Below are positions 8,307 to 16,771 of a stretch of DNA of 64,000 nucleotides, one piece after another. Made by a program: the position numbers and the translations under genes. Source of the DNA: Deltaproteobacteria bacterium (lineage in GTDB: Bacteria > Myxococcota_A > UBA9160 > UBA4427); NCBI GenBank assembly GCA_029261855.1, contig JAJDAN010000060.1, positions 1 through 64,000 on the forward strand, read 5' to 3'. How positions within the stretch are numbered: the first letter of the stretch is position 1; each line of letters opens with the position of its first letter. A model generated the notes under the pieces. That model saw only the letters and a program-made list of their open reading frames with translations. It made no database searches and had not been told where the DNA came from.

Positions 8307-10721
8307 CTACAGGGTGTGGTCCCGCCTCTCGGGGCAGGGCATCCCGACCAGCTCGCGGACGCGATCGGCCACGATCTCGAGATCGCTCAGCTGGCTCGCG
8401 GGGGCGGGTGCGAGCTTTCCGTCGAAGATCCGCGCCAGGCCCCGTTCCACCAGGATCTCGTGGAGCCGGCGGCTGTGTCCGCTGGTGCGGACGAAGCCGT
8501 GCGCCAGCAGCCTTGCGCAGAGCAGCTCGAGTCCGCGCTGGGGGCGCTCGAAGTTGCGTCGGTTGACGGGCCGGGCGTAGGCCCGGGCGGTGACCCGGTT
8601 CGCCAGCCAACGCTCCGCGCGCAGGGCCCAGTTCTTCAGGCCGGGAGAGCGTTCGTCGAGGGGATAGATGTAGACGGGCTTTCCCGTCGCGCAGGCTTCC
8701 GCCAGCATCGAGGCGCTCTCGCCGGTGACGACGAGCGCGTCGGCCATCGCCAGGTAGCCCATGTAGGGATTCTCGCCTCCGGAGGTGTTCGGATCCCAGC
8801 GGTGGAAGAGCGCGCATGCGTCGCCCAGGGCCTCTTCGAGCGCATCCGCCACGCGTGGGTTCGTGCGCCGGCTCGTCGTCGCGAGCACCGACCCGCCCTC
8901 GCGGACTGCCAGCTCGGCGACCTCCTCACCCATCCGCTGCGCCTGTGCCGAACGGAACTCGTGCTCCGGATCCTTGCCGCCCACCAGCAACGCGAGTCGG
9001 GGCGTGGGCGCCGCGGCGAATTCAGGCGCCCAGCGCTTGGCCGCCTGCTCGAGACGCCGCGGTGAGACGCGGGTCACCGGGGCGGCGGTCTCGATTCGGC
9101 GCGGATCCGGATACAGGCTGGCGTAGGCAGGTGCGACGGCGAGATCGAAGACGTCGTTCTCGAAGGCGCCAATGCGACCCATCTGGACGGTGCGGGTGCG
9201 ACCCTCGGACTGCTTGCGGATCCACGCTGCGATGGGTGCCGTCCGTCGCCCGGTGGCGATGACGAGGTCTGGCCACGGCGGCTGCAGGCGGCCACGACTC
9301 TGGGGAGTGAGCGTGATTGGCGAGCCGCGGGTCCAGGCATTGGGAAGCTCCTGAAGGACGCTGAACTCGAGCTCGATGTTTTCGTGCGGCCAGCCCAGCT
9401 CCTCCGCGAGGCCTTCGGACTGGGTCGTGTGTCCCGGCTTGTGATCCGCGAGCACCCAGACCCGGGGGACGAGCCCTTGGTCGGCGCCGGGGAATACGCT
9501 GCCGTGGAGGAATTCGACGCGAGAACGACCGAAGTCGATCGTGTCGGAGCCGGCCTTCTTGCGGCAGGTCGCGACTCGCCAGTGGATGCCCGGATGCGCG
9601 GCTGCCGCGGTCTCGAATAGCCACTCCAACCAGGCCGGCTGATCGATGGTGCCCTGAGGCGAGTGCAGGTAGCGCCGCCGCGGGGGGGGGTCGCAGCGCG
9701 CGAATGCGAAGACGAGCCGACGCGAGCGGGCGAACAGCCCCGCGATGACCCGCGGCAGATCCTCGGCCGGCAACTGGTCGAGCCGGACGCGACACACGAC
9801 GGCGTCGTAGCGTTCCCTTCGCGGCAACTCGGGCGTCGACTCGGCGAGGATCCCGACGCGGTCGACCTCGAGCTCGCCGAAGTTCGGGCTCGCGACGGGT
9901 AGAGGCCCTGACGTACCCGGGACCACTTCGAGCAAGCTGCGTGCACCGACCCGCTCGGCGAGATCCCGGATCTCGGCGTCCGCGAGCGACCCACCGCTGC
10001 TGTCGAGCGTACCCGGCGTCCTGCGCAACGCCGCGAAGGCTTCGCTCTCCTCGTCGTCTGCCGGTCGGTAGCCGGCCCGAGCTGCGTCGATTTCCATGCC
10101 GAACCACAGCTCGGCCTGGGAGTTCGGTTGGTAGTAGAAGCGCTCGGGGAAGGGTCGCCACGGCTGCTTGTGGATCGTGGTGTAGTGCAGGACCTTGGTG
10201 CGACCCGGCACGTGCTCTTCGTCGCGCGCGTTCCACTCGGGCGCCAGCACACCATAGGTGCCGGAGACCGCCCGCGCGGCGTTGATCAGACCGTACTTGC
10301 GACGCTTGCGGGCGCCGTCGAGGGTCCAGAAGCGTCCCATCTTCTCGCAGTCCATCAGCATGACCGACGTGTCGGTTTCGCTGATGGCGAGATACCCGTG
10401 GTCGTCCATCTCGCTGTCGAAGAGTTCGGCCGGGTCCGCCAGGTAGATCTGGTCGACGTCGTTGTAGATCGCGCGCCCGCGATAGCCCGCGAACGCCGGC
10501 ACCGCGAAGCGGTAGTTGGTGAAGCCCGTGTTCCAGAGCAGGTTCCGGAAGCCGGACAGGCTCTTCATGAGGTGGATCTCGTAGACGCGCGATGGATCGC
10601 GGACCTGCTCGACCGACCACAAGAAGACGCGTTCGGCTCGGTACTGTGACGGCTCGGTGCCGAGGAAGATGCGGACCGGTGGCTTTTCGCTCGGGGCAAA
10701 GCCCGGGCGAACGGCCAGCAC
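8307..10721 (-). CDS. Three-part fusion: glycosyltransferase, methyltransferase-like, ELM1/DUF1022
   Basis: An 804-residue protein built from three segments. Residues ~15-200 resemble a nucleotide-sugar glycosyltransferase of GT8 type: RIFLGTEPSQ, then YNDVDQIYLADP with a DxD-like metal site near residue 89. Residues ~250-400 resemble a degenerate class I methyltransferase (VGARSLLEVVPG, RYDAVVCRVRLDQLP, RLVFAFAR). Residues ~420-720 match the ELM1/DUF1022 family: VWVLADHKPGHTTQSEGLAEEL, PDLVIATGRRTAP, LLVGGKDPEH, VTGESASMLAEACATGKPVY. The GTG at 10721 has GAGG six bases upstream and removes a low-complexity leader; the frame is open to an ATG at 10904. It is divergent from the NeuB gene, inside the glycan island. 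Probably a glycan-assembly enzyme (inference). Confidence 0.78.
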   Translation of the reverse strand: MLAVRPGFAPSEKPPVRIFLGTEPSQYRAERVFLWSVEQVRDPSRVYEIHLMKSLSGFRNLLWNTGFTNYRFAVPAFAGYRGRAIYNDVDQIYLADPAELFDSEMDDHGYLAISETDTSVMLMDCEKMGRFWTLDGARKRRKYGLINAARAVSGTYGVLAPEWNARDEEHVPGRTKVLHYTTIHKQPWRPFPERFYYQPNSQAELWFGMEIDAARAGYRPADDEESEAFAALRRTPGTLDSSGGSLADAEIRDLAERVGARSLLEVVPGTSGPLPVASPNFGELEVDRVGILAESTPELPRRERYDAVVCRVRLDQLPAEDLPRVIAGLFARSRRLVFAFARCDPPPRRRYLHSPQGTIDQPAWLEWLFETAAAAHPGIHWRVATCRKKAGSDTIDFGRSRVEFLHGSVFPGADQGLVPRVWVLADHKPGHTTQSEGLAEELGWPHENIELEFSVLQELPNAWTRGSPITLTPQSRGRLQPPWPDLVIATGRRTAPIAAWIRKQSEGRTRTVQMGRIGAFENDVFDLAVAPAYASLYPDPRRIETAAPVTRVSPRRLEQAAKRWAPEFAAAPTPRLALLVGGKDPEHEFRSAQAQRMGEEVAELAVREGGSVLATTSRRTNPRVADALEEALGDACALFHRWDPNTSGGENPYMGYLAMADALVVTGESASMLAEACATGKPVYIYPLDERSPGLKNWALRAERWLANRVTARAYARPVNRRNFERPQRGLELLCARLLAHGFVRTSGHSRRLHEILVERGLARIFDGKLAPAPASQLSDLEIVADRVRELVGMPCPERRDHTL

Positions 10722-11115
10722 GAGAGCCTCGGGGATTGCGCGATGCGGGGTGTGCGCGCGACCGCTGGACACGGGTACTCCGGGTTGTCGGGTTGGCCGA
10801 CTGGCTTCGGGCTCGTGAGCCCGTGGAACGGGAGGCGCAGGATACAAGTGCCGAATGCGGCAGTCGACTGGTCGAAATCCCGAGGGGCAATCGGCCTCGA
10901 GCAAGAACCCCAGGCAACCCGCGGGGGTTCATTGACTGTCCTCAGACCCCCCGCTAATCCCTATGCCGCGACTCTCGGTAACCCAGCTGCGACAGCCTCG
11001 TACGAGCTTGCACGACCGCCTGGCGTCGCACTTCGAGACCCCGGATCCACACCAAGACCAGGCGCGAAGTGTCCCCGGACACCCCCAGGGACCTCACCGA
11101 ACCGGAGCCCAGGCC
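10722..11115. promoter_or_regulatory. Divergent intergenic region between the ELM1 fusion and the neuB-type gene
   Basis: About 390 bases without a well-supported gene, between divergent units, so it should hold promoters for both. On the plus strand TTGACT (10932-10937) and TAATCC (10955-10960) are 17 bases apart; the -35 is good and the -10 poor. Both flanking frames are open across part of this stretch, but their translations are Arg/Pro-rich and unlike the conserved domains. No terminator or repeat was seen. Confidence 0.3.
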
Positions 11116-12612
11116 ATGAAGGATCTGCTCGACGATCTCTACATCTTCGAGATGGCGAACAACCATCAGGGCAGCGTCGAGCATGGTCTCGCCATCGTCG
11201 ACGCCTGCGCGCGGATCGCGCGCACCCAGAAGGTCCGGGCGGGCGTCAAGCTGCAGTTCCGCGAGCTCGATTCCTTCATTCACACCGACTACAAGGGACG
11301 TCAGGACGTCCCGCACCTGCCGCGCTTCGAGTCGACGCGACTCGACACCGATGAGTTCCGCCAGCTGACGGACGCCATCCGTACTGCCGACATGGTCCCG
11401 ATCGCGACGCCCTTCGACGAGGCTTCGGTTGGAACGTGTCTCGATCTCGGAATTCGGGTCATCAAGGTCGCCAGCTGCTCCGCGACGGACTGGCCCCTGC
11501 TCGAGGCAATCGCCGGCGCGCGCAAGCCGGTCATCGCATCGACGGGCGGCCTGAGCATCTTCGACATCGACAACCTCGTCAGCTTCTTCCGGAAGCGGGT
11601 TCCCGAGTTCGCCCTGATGCACTGCGTCTCGCTCTACCCGACGCCGAACGAGCAGGTCGCGCTCGGCTTCCTCGAGAAGATGATCCGGCGCTACCCCTAC
11701 GTCCGCGTGGGCTATTCCGGCCACGAGGCCCCCGAGAACACCGAGGTCGCCGTGGCGGCGATCGCGAAGGGAGCCCGGCTGCTCGAGCGCCACGTCGGCG
11801 TGCCGACGGATTCGATCAAGCTGAACGCCTACTCGATGAATCCCGCAGAGGCCGATCAGTGGGTGCGGGCCGCCGAGCGTTCGCGTGCGATCTGCGGCGC
11901 AGACCAGGGCAAGCACGTCAGCCAGGAAGAGGTGGACTCGCTGCTGTCGCTGCAGCGCGGCGTGTTCGCACAGAAGCCGCTCAAGAAGGGTCAGGAGGTC
12001 ACGGCTTCGGACGTCTTCTTTGCGATGCCCTGCCAACCGGGGCAGCTCACGAGCGGCGATTTCGGGCATCTGCGGGCGTGCTACACGGCATCCAGGGACT
12101 ACAACGTCAACGAGGCAGTCTTCGAGAAGCCCACCTCGGACGAGATCAGCCAGCTGCGCGGCATCCTGCACGACGCGAAGGGCCAGATCTTCGAGGCGGG
12201 CATCGTCCTGGGCGACGACTACCAGATCGAGATCTCCCACCACTACGGTCTCGATCGCTTTCGGCAGACCGGCTGCATCCTCGTGAACCTGGTCAATCGG
12301 GAGTACGCCGAGAAGCTCCTCATCATGCTGCCGAGCCAGAGCCATCCCCATCACCATCACAAGCGGAAGGAGGAGACTTTCCGCTGCTTGTGGGGCGACG
12401 CACTCGTCGAGCTCAATGGAGAAGAGGTGAAGCTCGAGCCGGGCGATTCGCTGCTGATCCAGCGCGGTGACGTGCATGGTTTCAGCTCCGTTGGGGGTTG
12501 CATCATCCAGGAGGTCTCGACGACCCACATCGTCGGCGACTCCTATTACGACGATCCGCGCGTGCGAGAGCTCGACCCCATGCAGCGGAAGACGATCCTC
12601 GAAAGCTGGTAG
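11116..12612 (+). CDS. NeuB-type nonulosonate synthase fused to a C-terminal cupin
   Basis: A 498-residue protein. Residues ~8-270 are a NeuB/sialic-acid-synthase-type TIM barrel (FEMANNHQGS near the start, GVKLQFRELDSF, KVASCSATDWPLL, STGG, YSGHE), which would condense PEP with a hexosamine. Residues ~295-355 are a SAF/antifreeze-like domain (RGVFAQKPLKKGQEV). Residues ~405-480 are a cupin: a His-rich HPHHHHKRKEE, ELNGEEVKLEPGDSLLIQRGDVHGF. The ATG at 11116 is chosen because the barrel begins there. The next gene starts 9 bases later. With the CMP-sugar synthetase at 16055 it points to a nonulosonic or related 3-deoxy sugar; which one is not decided by the sequence. Confidence 0.88.
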   Translation: MKDLLDDLYIFEMANNHQGSVEHGLAIVDACARIARTQKVRAGVKLQFRELDSFIHTDYKGRQDVPHLPRFESTRLDTDEFRQLTDAIRTADMVPIATPFDEASVGTCLDLGIRVIKVASCSATDWPLLEAIAGARKPVIASTGGLSIFDIDNLVSFFRKRVPEFALMHCVSLYPTPNEQVALGFLEKMIRRYPYVRVGYSGHEAPENTEVAVAAIAKGARLLERHVGVPTDSIKLNAYSMNPAEADQWVRAAERSRAICGADQGKHVSQEEVDSLLSLQRGVFAQKPLKKGQEVTASDVFFAMPCQPGQLTSGDFGHLRACYTASRDYNVNEAVFEKPTSDEISQLRGILHDAKGQIFEAGIVLGDDYQIEISHHYGLDRFRQTGCILVNLVNREYAEKLLIMLPSQSHPHHHHKRKEETFRCLWGDALVELNGEEVKLEPGDSLLIQRGDVHGFSSVGGCIIQEVSTTHIVGDSYYDDPRVRELDPMQRKTILESW

Positions 12613-12621
12613 GTCCCGACC

Positions 12622-13473
12622 GTGTCGATCTCGCTGATCCCGAAGCGGGCCCGGGTCTGGGCCTCCCATCGCTATCGCGCGTGGCGTGAGTCCAATCAGG
12701 CACTCGCTTGCAACGTCATGGTGCTCTCGCGTGCCAAGAGCGGCCGCACCTGGGTGCGGGCGATGCTGTCTCGTCTCTACCAGCAGCACTATGGCCTGGA
12801 AGAGGCGCAGCTGATCGAGTTCGACAACTTCCACCGCCAGAACCGCGCCGTCCCGACGATCTACTTCACCCACGGTCACTACCTGCGGGACCGCTTCCAG
12901 GACGAGTCCTGGAGCCGTTCGTTCGGTCGTCGCAGAATCCTCTTCCTCGCCCGGAATCCATGCGACGTGGCTGTTTCCGAGTACTTCCAGTCGACTCGAC
13001 GCGCGAGCGATCACAAGGTCGCGCTACACGGGGTCGACCGGGACGCCTCGATGTTCGACTTCGTGATGAACGCTCCCGTCGGGCTGGGCTCGATCGTCGA
13101 CTACCTGAACGGCTGGGCACCGGTGATGTCCGGCAAGGACAACGCGCTGGTCGTTCGCTACGAGGACCTGCGCGCGCGGCCGGAGGAGCGCCTCTTCTCG
13201 ATCTGCCAGTTCCTCGGGGCGCCGTTCACGAAGGAAGAGATCGGCGAGGCGGTGGAATTCACGGCCTTCGAGAACCTGAAGGAACTCGAGCGGAAGAACT
13301 TCTTCAAGAACCGCCGACTCACTCCCAAGAACCTGGACGACCCCGATTCCTTCAAGGTGCGGCGGGGCAAGGTCGGCGGCTACACCGACTACTTCGACGA
13401 AGAGCAGATCGCCGCCATGGAAACGCTGGTCCGCGATCGCCTCGATCCCGTCTTCGGCTACTTCAGCTCGTGA
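12622..13473 (+). CDS. Sulfotransferase (PAPS-dependent), copy 2
   Basis: A 283-residue sulfotransferase, paralogous to the one at 7300-8250. The phosphosulfate loop is VLSRAKSGRTWVRAM near residue 33 (Lys-Ser-Gly-Arg-Thr-Trp instead of Lys-Thr-Gly-Gly-Thr-Trp). The 3'-phosphate motif is ILFLARNPCDVAVSEYF near 110, VRYEDLRARPEE lies near 175, and the shared KVRRGKVGGY near 250. GTG start 9 bases after the neuB-type gene, so probably in the same transcript. The acceptor is unknown; divergence in the variable middle suggests a different acceptor from copy 1. Confidence 0.88.
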   Translation: MSISLIPKRARVWASHRYRAWRESNQALACNVMVLSRAKSGRTWVRAMLSRLYQQHYGLEEAQLIEFDNFHRQNRAVPTIYFTHGHYLRDRFQDESWSRSFGRRRILFLARNPCDVAVSEYFQSTRRASDHKVALHGVDRDASMFDFVMNAPVGLGSIVDYLNGWAPVMSGKDNALVVRYEDLRARPEERLFSICQFLGAPFTKEEIGEAVEFTAFENLKELERKNFFKNRRLTPKNLDDPDSFKVRRGKVGGYTDYFDEEQIAAMETLVRDRLDPVFGYFSS

Positions 13474-13540
13474 GCTACATTTCGCGCGCCCCTGGTGGCG
13501 CGCGAAGCGGCGTGGCCAATAGGGGTGTGCGAGGAGCCCG

Positions 13541-14911
13541 ATGAACGCTGACGTCCTGATCATTCCCTGTGAGACGCAGGCGCGGGAGTTCGACGCGAAG
13601 CTGCTGCTGGCGGCGTTCGCCGCGGAGCGCGGCTTCTCGGTCATCGTTGGGTCGAAGAAGGAGATCAACAAGCGGATCGGTTCGCTGCCCCGCTCGATCT
13701 TCGTTTCGAAGAGCCTCACCAAGCGCAACCTGCTCAACTACGAACTGCTCGACCGCCTGGGCCACCAGGTGGTGTGCGGCGACGAAGAGGCGCTGGTCTA
13801 CGCGTCGCCGGACTCCTACCTGCACCACAAGGTGGCCGCGGCCACGCTCCGGAAGGCGAGGGCGTTGCTCGCCTGGGGACCGCAGAACGAGCAGCTGTGG
13901 CGGAATTTCTCGGCCTACGACGGTGCACCGATCCACGTCACCGGCAACGCCCGCATGGACCTGCTGCGTCCGGAGCTTCGCCCGCTGTTCGAGAGCGAGT
14001 CTCGGCGCTTGCGCGAGCGCTTCGGACCCTTCGTCCTGATCAACACCAACTTCAGTCGACTCAACCATTACTTCCCGGGGCAGAGTCGCCAGCGGCGTGC
14101 GCTGGAATCGGGGCCAGCCGGCGGTGCAGGCGACCTGGGCCGGGGGCTCGCGGCCCACAAGGCAAGGCTCTACGAGCATTTCCTCGAGATGGTCCCCGCC
14201 GTTGCGCGAGCCTGTCCGGACCATACGATCGTGGTACGACCGCATCCCTCCGAGAAGCAGGACACCTGGCGCGAGCTCACGAGCGACCTCCCCAACGTTC
14301 AGGTCATCCACGAGGGCAACGTCGTGCCCTGGCTGATCGCGTCCGAGGTCGTGATCCACAACGGCTGCCAGACTTCCGTCGAGGCGTACCTGCTCGGCGC
14401 CGCAACGATCGCCTATCAGCCGGTGACCTCCGAAGACTTCGATCTCCAGCTTCCGAACCTGCTGAGTCATCGCGCGTTCGACCTCGCGAGCCTGCGCGAC
14501 ACGCTGCGCGCGCAGCTGGACGGCACGCTTCGCAAAGACCCCAGCGAAGCGGCGAAGCAGGAAGAGCTGATCGATCAGTACGTGGCCGCGCGGTCCGGGC
14601 CCTTCGCCTGCGAGCGCATCGTCGGGGCGATCGAGGCGGTGTGTGAGGCGCCGAACCCCATCCCGCTCCGGCCCCTGCCCGAGCGCATGCTCGCCCGAAG
14701 CGTCGCGCAGGGTCGCGGGTTGCTGCAGCGTGTGGAGGCGTACTGGCCGGGTCACCACAACAACCGTGTCTTCCTGCGCCACATGTTCCCGGGCGCCAGC
14801 CTTTCCGAAGTTCGCGAGCGGATCGCGACCTACGGCGAGCTGCTGGGGCGCTTCAGCGCCGTGCAGGTCCGCGAGCGCCACACGAACGTCTTCGAAGTGG
14901 CCGCGGCCTGA
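13541..14911 (+). CDS. GT-B-like surface carbohydrate biosynthesis protein
   Basis: A 456-residue protein resembling bacterial 'surface carbohydrate biosynthesis protein' entries with a GT-B or capsule-type fold. Seen: an N-terminal Rossmann-like start (ADVLIIPCETQAREFDAKLLL), VTGNARMDLLRPE near residue 130, a nucleotide-sugar-site-like TIVVRPHPSEKQDTWRE near 230, and VVIHNGCQTSVEAYLLGAATIAY near 270, the pattern of HPSEK...N..ST.EA found in CDP-glycerol/capsule glycosyltransferases. No signal peptide. ATG start. It follows the sulfotransferase by 67 bases in the same direction. Substrate not predictable. Confidence 0.75.
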   Translation: MNADVLIIPCETQAREFDAKLLLAAFAAERGFSVIVGSKKEINKRIGSLPRSIFVSKSLTKRNLLNYELLDRLGHQVVCGDEEALVYASPDSYLHHKVAAATLRKARALLAWGPQNEQLWRNFSAYDGAPIHVTGNARMDLLRPELRPLFESESRRLRERFGPFVLINTNFSRLNHYFPGQSRQRRALESGPAGGAGDLGRGLAAHKARLYEHFLEMVPAVARACPDHTIVVRPHPSEKQDTWRELTSDLPNVQVIHEGNVVPWLIASEVVIHNGCQTSVEAYLLGAATIAYQPVTSEDFDLQLPNLLSHRAFDLASLRDTLRAQLDGTLRKDPSEAAKQEELIDQYVAARSGPFACERIVGAIEAVCEAPNPIPLRPLPERMLARSVAQGRGLLQRVEAYWPGHHNNRVFLRHMFPGASLSEVRERIATYGELLGRFSAVQVRERHTNVFEVAAA

Positions 14912-14933
14912 ACGAGAGAGGCGACTGGAGACG

Positions 14934-16052
14934 ATGACCACGGTCAAAATCGTCGGCGCGGGTTCCATCGGGAACCACCTGAGCCACGCCTGCCGCCAGC
15001 AGGGCTGGGCGGTCACCCTCTGCGATCGCGATCCCGAGGCGCTCCGTCGCACACGCGAGGACATCTACCCGCAACGCTATGGCAGCTGGGACGACGGCAT
15101 TCGCCTGGCGGATCCCGCTGCGGTGGTCGCGGACCCCTTCGACGTGGTCATCGTGGGCACGCCTCCGGACAGTCACGTACCCATCGCCCTCGCCCAGCTC
15201 GAGGCGGCGGCGCCGCGGGTGCTCTTCATCGAGAAGCCGCTGTGCCCGCCGGACCTCGACGGCTGCGAAGATCTGCAGCGCAGCGCACGCGAGAAGGGGA
15301 CCTTCGTCGGGGTCGGCTTCAACCACACCCTGACGCGCAATACGGCACTCGCAACCGACTGGCTGCGCGATCACCCCATCGGCGAAATCGTGACGCTGCG
15401 GTCCATGACGCGGGAGCACTGGGGCGGGATCTTCGGTGCGCACCCGTGGCTGGCCGGTCCCGGCGACAGCTACCTCGGTTTCACAGCGCGCGGCGGGGGC
15501 GCCATCGGTGAGCATTGTCATGCCATCAACATCTGGCAGCACTTCGCACTGTGTCTCGGGCTCGGCCGCGTTCGTGAGGTATCCGCCATGCTCGACTGGG
15601 TGGAGGAGGGCGGTGTCCGCTACGACCGCATCGCCCAGCTCTCGGTTCGGACGGAGACGGGGCTGGTGGGGACCATCGTGCAGGACGTCGTCACCGAGCC
15701 CGCTCGGAAATGGCTTCGGGTGCAGGGAAGCGACGGCTTCCTCGAGTGGGAAGTCAACGCGGACGCCGGTCACGACGCCATCCGAACGAAGGCGTCGCGC
15801 GTCGGGGACGTCGAAGAGACCCTGATCGCCAAGACCCGGCCGGACGACTTCCTCGGCGAGATCCACCACATCGGCTCCCTCCTCGAAGGCAACGCCTCGA
15901 TTCGCGGAAAGGACTCGCCGGTGTCCCTCGAGCGGGGTCTCGACACGATGCTCGTCGTCGCTGCCGCGATCCGTTCCAGCGAAGAGGGGCGAAGCGTGAC
16001 GATCGACCATGCGCGCGGCCCCAGCCTCGACGCGCTCCGTTCGGGGCTGTAG
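14934..16052 (+). CDS. Gfo/Idh/MocA family oxidoreductase
   Basis: A 372-residue NAD(P)-dependent sugar dehydrogenase. The Rossmann motif VKIVGAGSIGNHL is at the N-terminus, VVIVGTPPDSHVPIAL near residue 70, FIEKPL with the conserved EKP near 95, and GGGAIGEHCHAINIWQHF (catalytic-region His residues) near 185. The ATG at 14934, 22 bases after the previous gene, has GGAG upstream. In nonulosonate and heptose clusters such enzymes oxidise or epimerise the sugar nucleotide; the exact step here is inferred only from context. The cytidylyltransferase follows after 2 bases. Confidence 0.88.
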   Translation: MTTVKIVGAGSIGNHLSHACRQQGWAVTLCDRDPEALRRTREDIYPQRYGSWDDGIRLADPAAVVADPFDVVIVGTPPDSHVPIALAQLEAAAPRVLFIEKPLCPPDLDGCEDLQRSAREKGTFVGVGFNHTLTRNTALATDWLRDHPIGEIVTLRSMTREHWGGIFGAHPWLAGPGDSYLGFTARGGGAIGEHCHAINIWQHFALCLGLGRVREVSAMLDWVEEGGVRYDRIAQLSVRTETGLVGTIVQDVVTEPARKWLRVQGSDGFLEWEVNADAGHDAIRTKASRVGDVEETLIAKTRPDDFLGEIHHIGSLLEGNASIRGKDSPVSLERGLDTMLVVAAAIRSSEEGRSVTIDHARGPSLDALRSGL

Positions 16053-16054
16053 GG

Positions 16055-16771
16055 GTGCGCGGTGGACGCCGCGTCCTGGTGGTCGTGCCCGCCCGGGGCG
16101 GCAGCAAGGGCGTGCCCCGCAAGAACCTGCGTCCCGTTGGAGGCGTTCCGCTCGTGGCTCGGGTCGGCTCCCTGCTCGCAGAGCTGCCCTTCGTCGACCG
16201 CGCCGTCGTCTCGACCGATGACGACGAGATCGCCGCGGTCGCCGAGAAGGCCGGTCTGGCCGCGCCGTTCCGGCGCCCGGAAGCGCTGTCCGGAGACCGC
16301 ATTGGCGATCTCGAGGTGCTGACCCACGCCCTCGAGGCGAGCGAAGCAGCGGACGGGACCCAATACGACGTCGTCGTGATGCTCCAGCCGACCAGTCCCC
16401 TGCGACGGGCCGCACACGTGGAAGCTGTGGTGACGAAGCTCGTGGAAGGAAACTTCGACGCCGTCTGGACGGTGGGGATCACGGACCTCAAGTACCACCC
16501 GCGCAAGCAGCTCAGCCTGGACGCTGACCGGCTCCGCTTCTACGACGATCGTGGCGGCGAGGTCGTCGCACGCCAGCAACTCGACCCGGTCTACCACCGC
16601 AACGGCGCCGCCTACGCGATCAGTCGCAGCTGCCTGCTCGAGCAGAAGAGCATTCTTGGCAGAAATGCATCGGCAGTCGTGATCGACGAACCGATGGTCA
16701 GCATCGACACCCTCGAGGACTTCGAGCGCGTCGAGGAAGCGCTGCGCGGGCGAGACGGTGGCGCGTCGTGA
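16055..16771 (+). CDS. CMP-sugar synthetase (NeuA-type cytidylyltransferase)
   Basis: A 238-residue cytidylyltransferase of the acylneuraminate/KDO type that activates a 3-deoxy acidic sugar with CTP. Seen: VVVPARGGSKGVPRKNLRPV at the N-terminus (CTP-binding P-loop), FVDRAVVSTDDDEIA near residue 45, VMLQPTSPLR near 105 (the LQPTSPLR family motif), RNGAAYAI near 180, and IDTLEDF near 218. GTG start 2 bases after the oxidoreductase stop; its TGA overlaps the next GTG. Acts after the NeuB-type enzyme; most like the NeuA/PseF/LegF group, with the exact sugar undecided. Confidence 0.9.
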   Translation: MRGGRRVLVVVPARGGSKGVPRKNLRPVGGVPLVARVGSLLAELPFVDRAVVSTDDDEIAAVAEKAGLAAPFRRPEALSGDRIGDLEVLTHALEASEAADGTQYDVVVMLQPTSPLRRAAHVEAVVTKLVEGNFDAVWTVGITDLKYHPRKQLSLDADRLRFYDDRGGEVVARQQLDPVYHRNGAAYAISRSCLLEQKSILGRNASAVVIDEPMVSIDTLEDFERVEEALRGRDGGAS

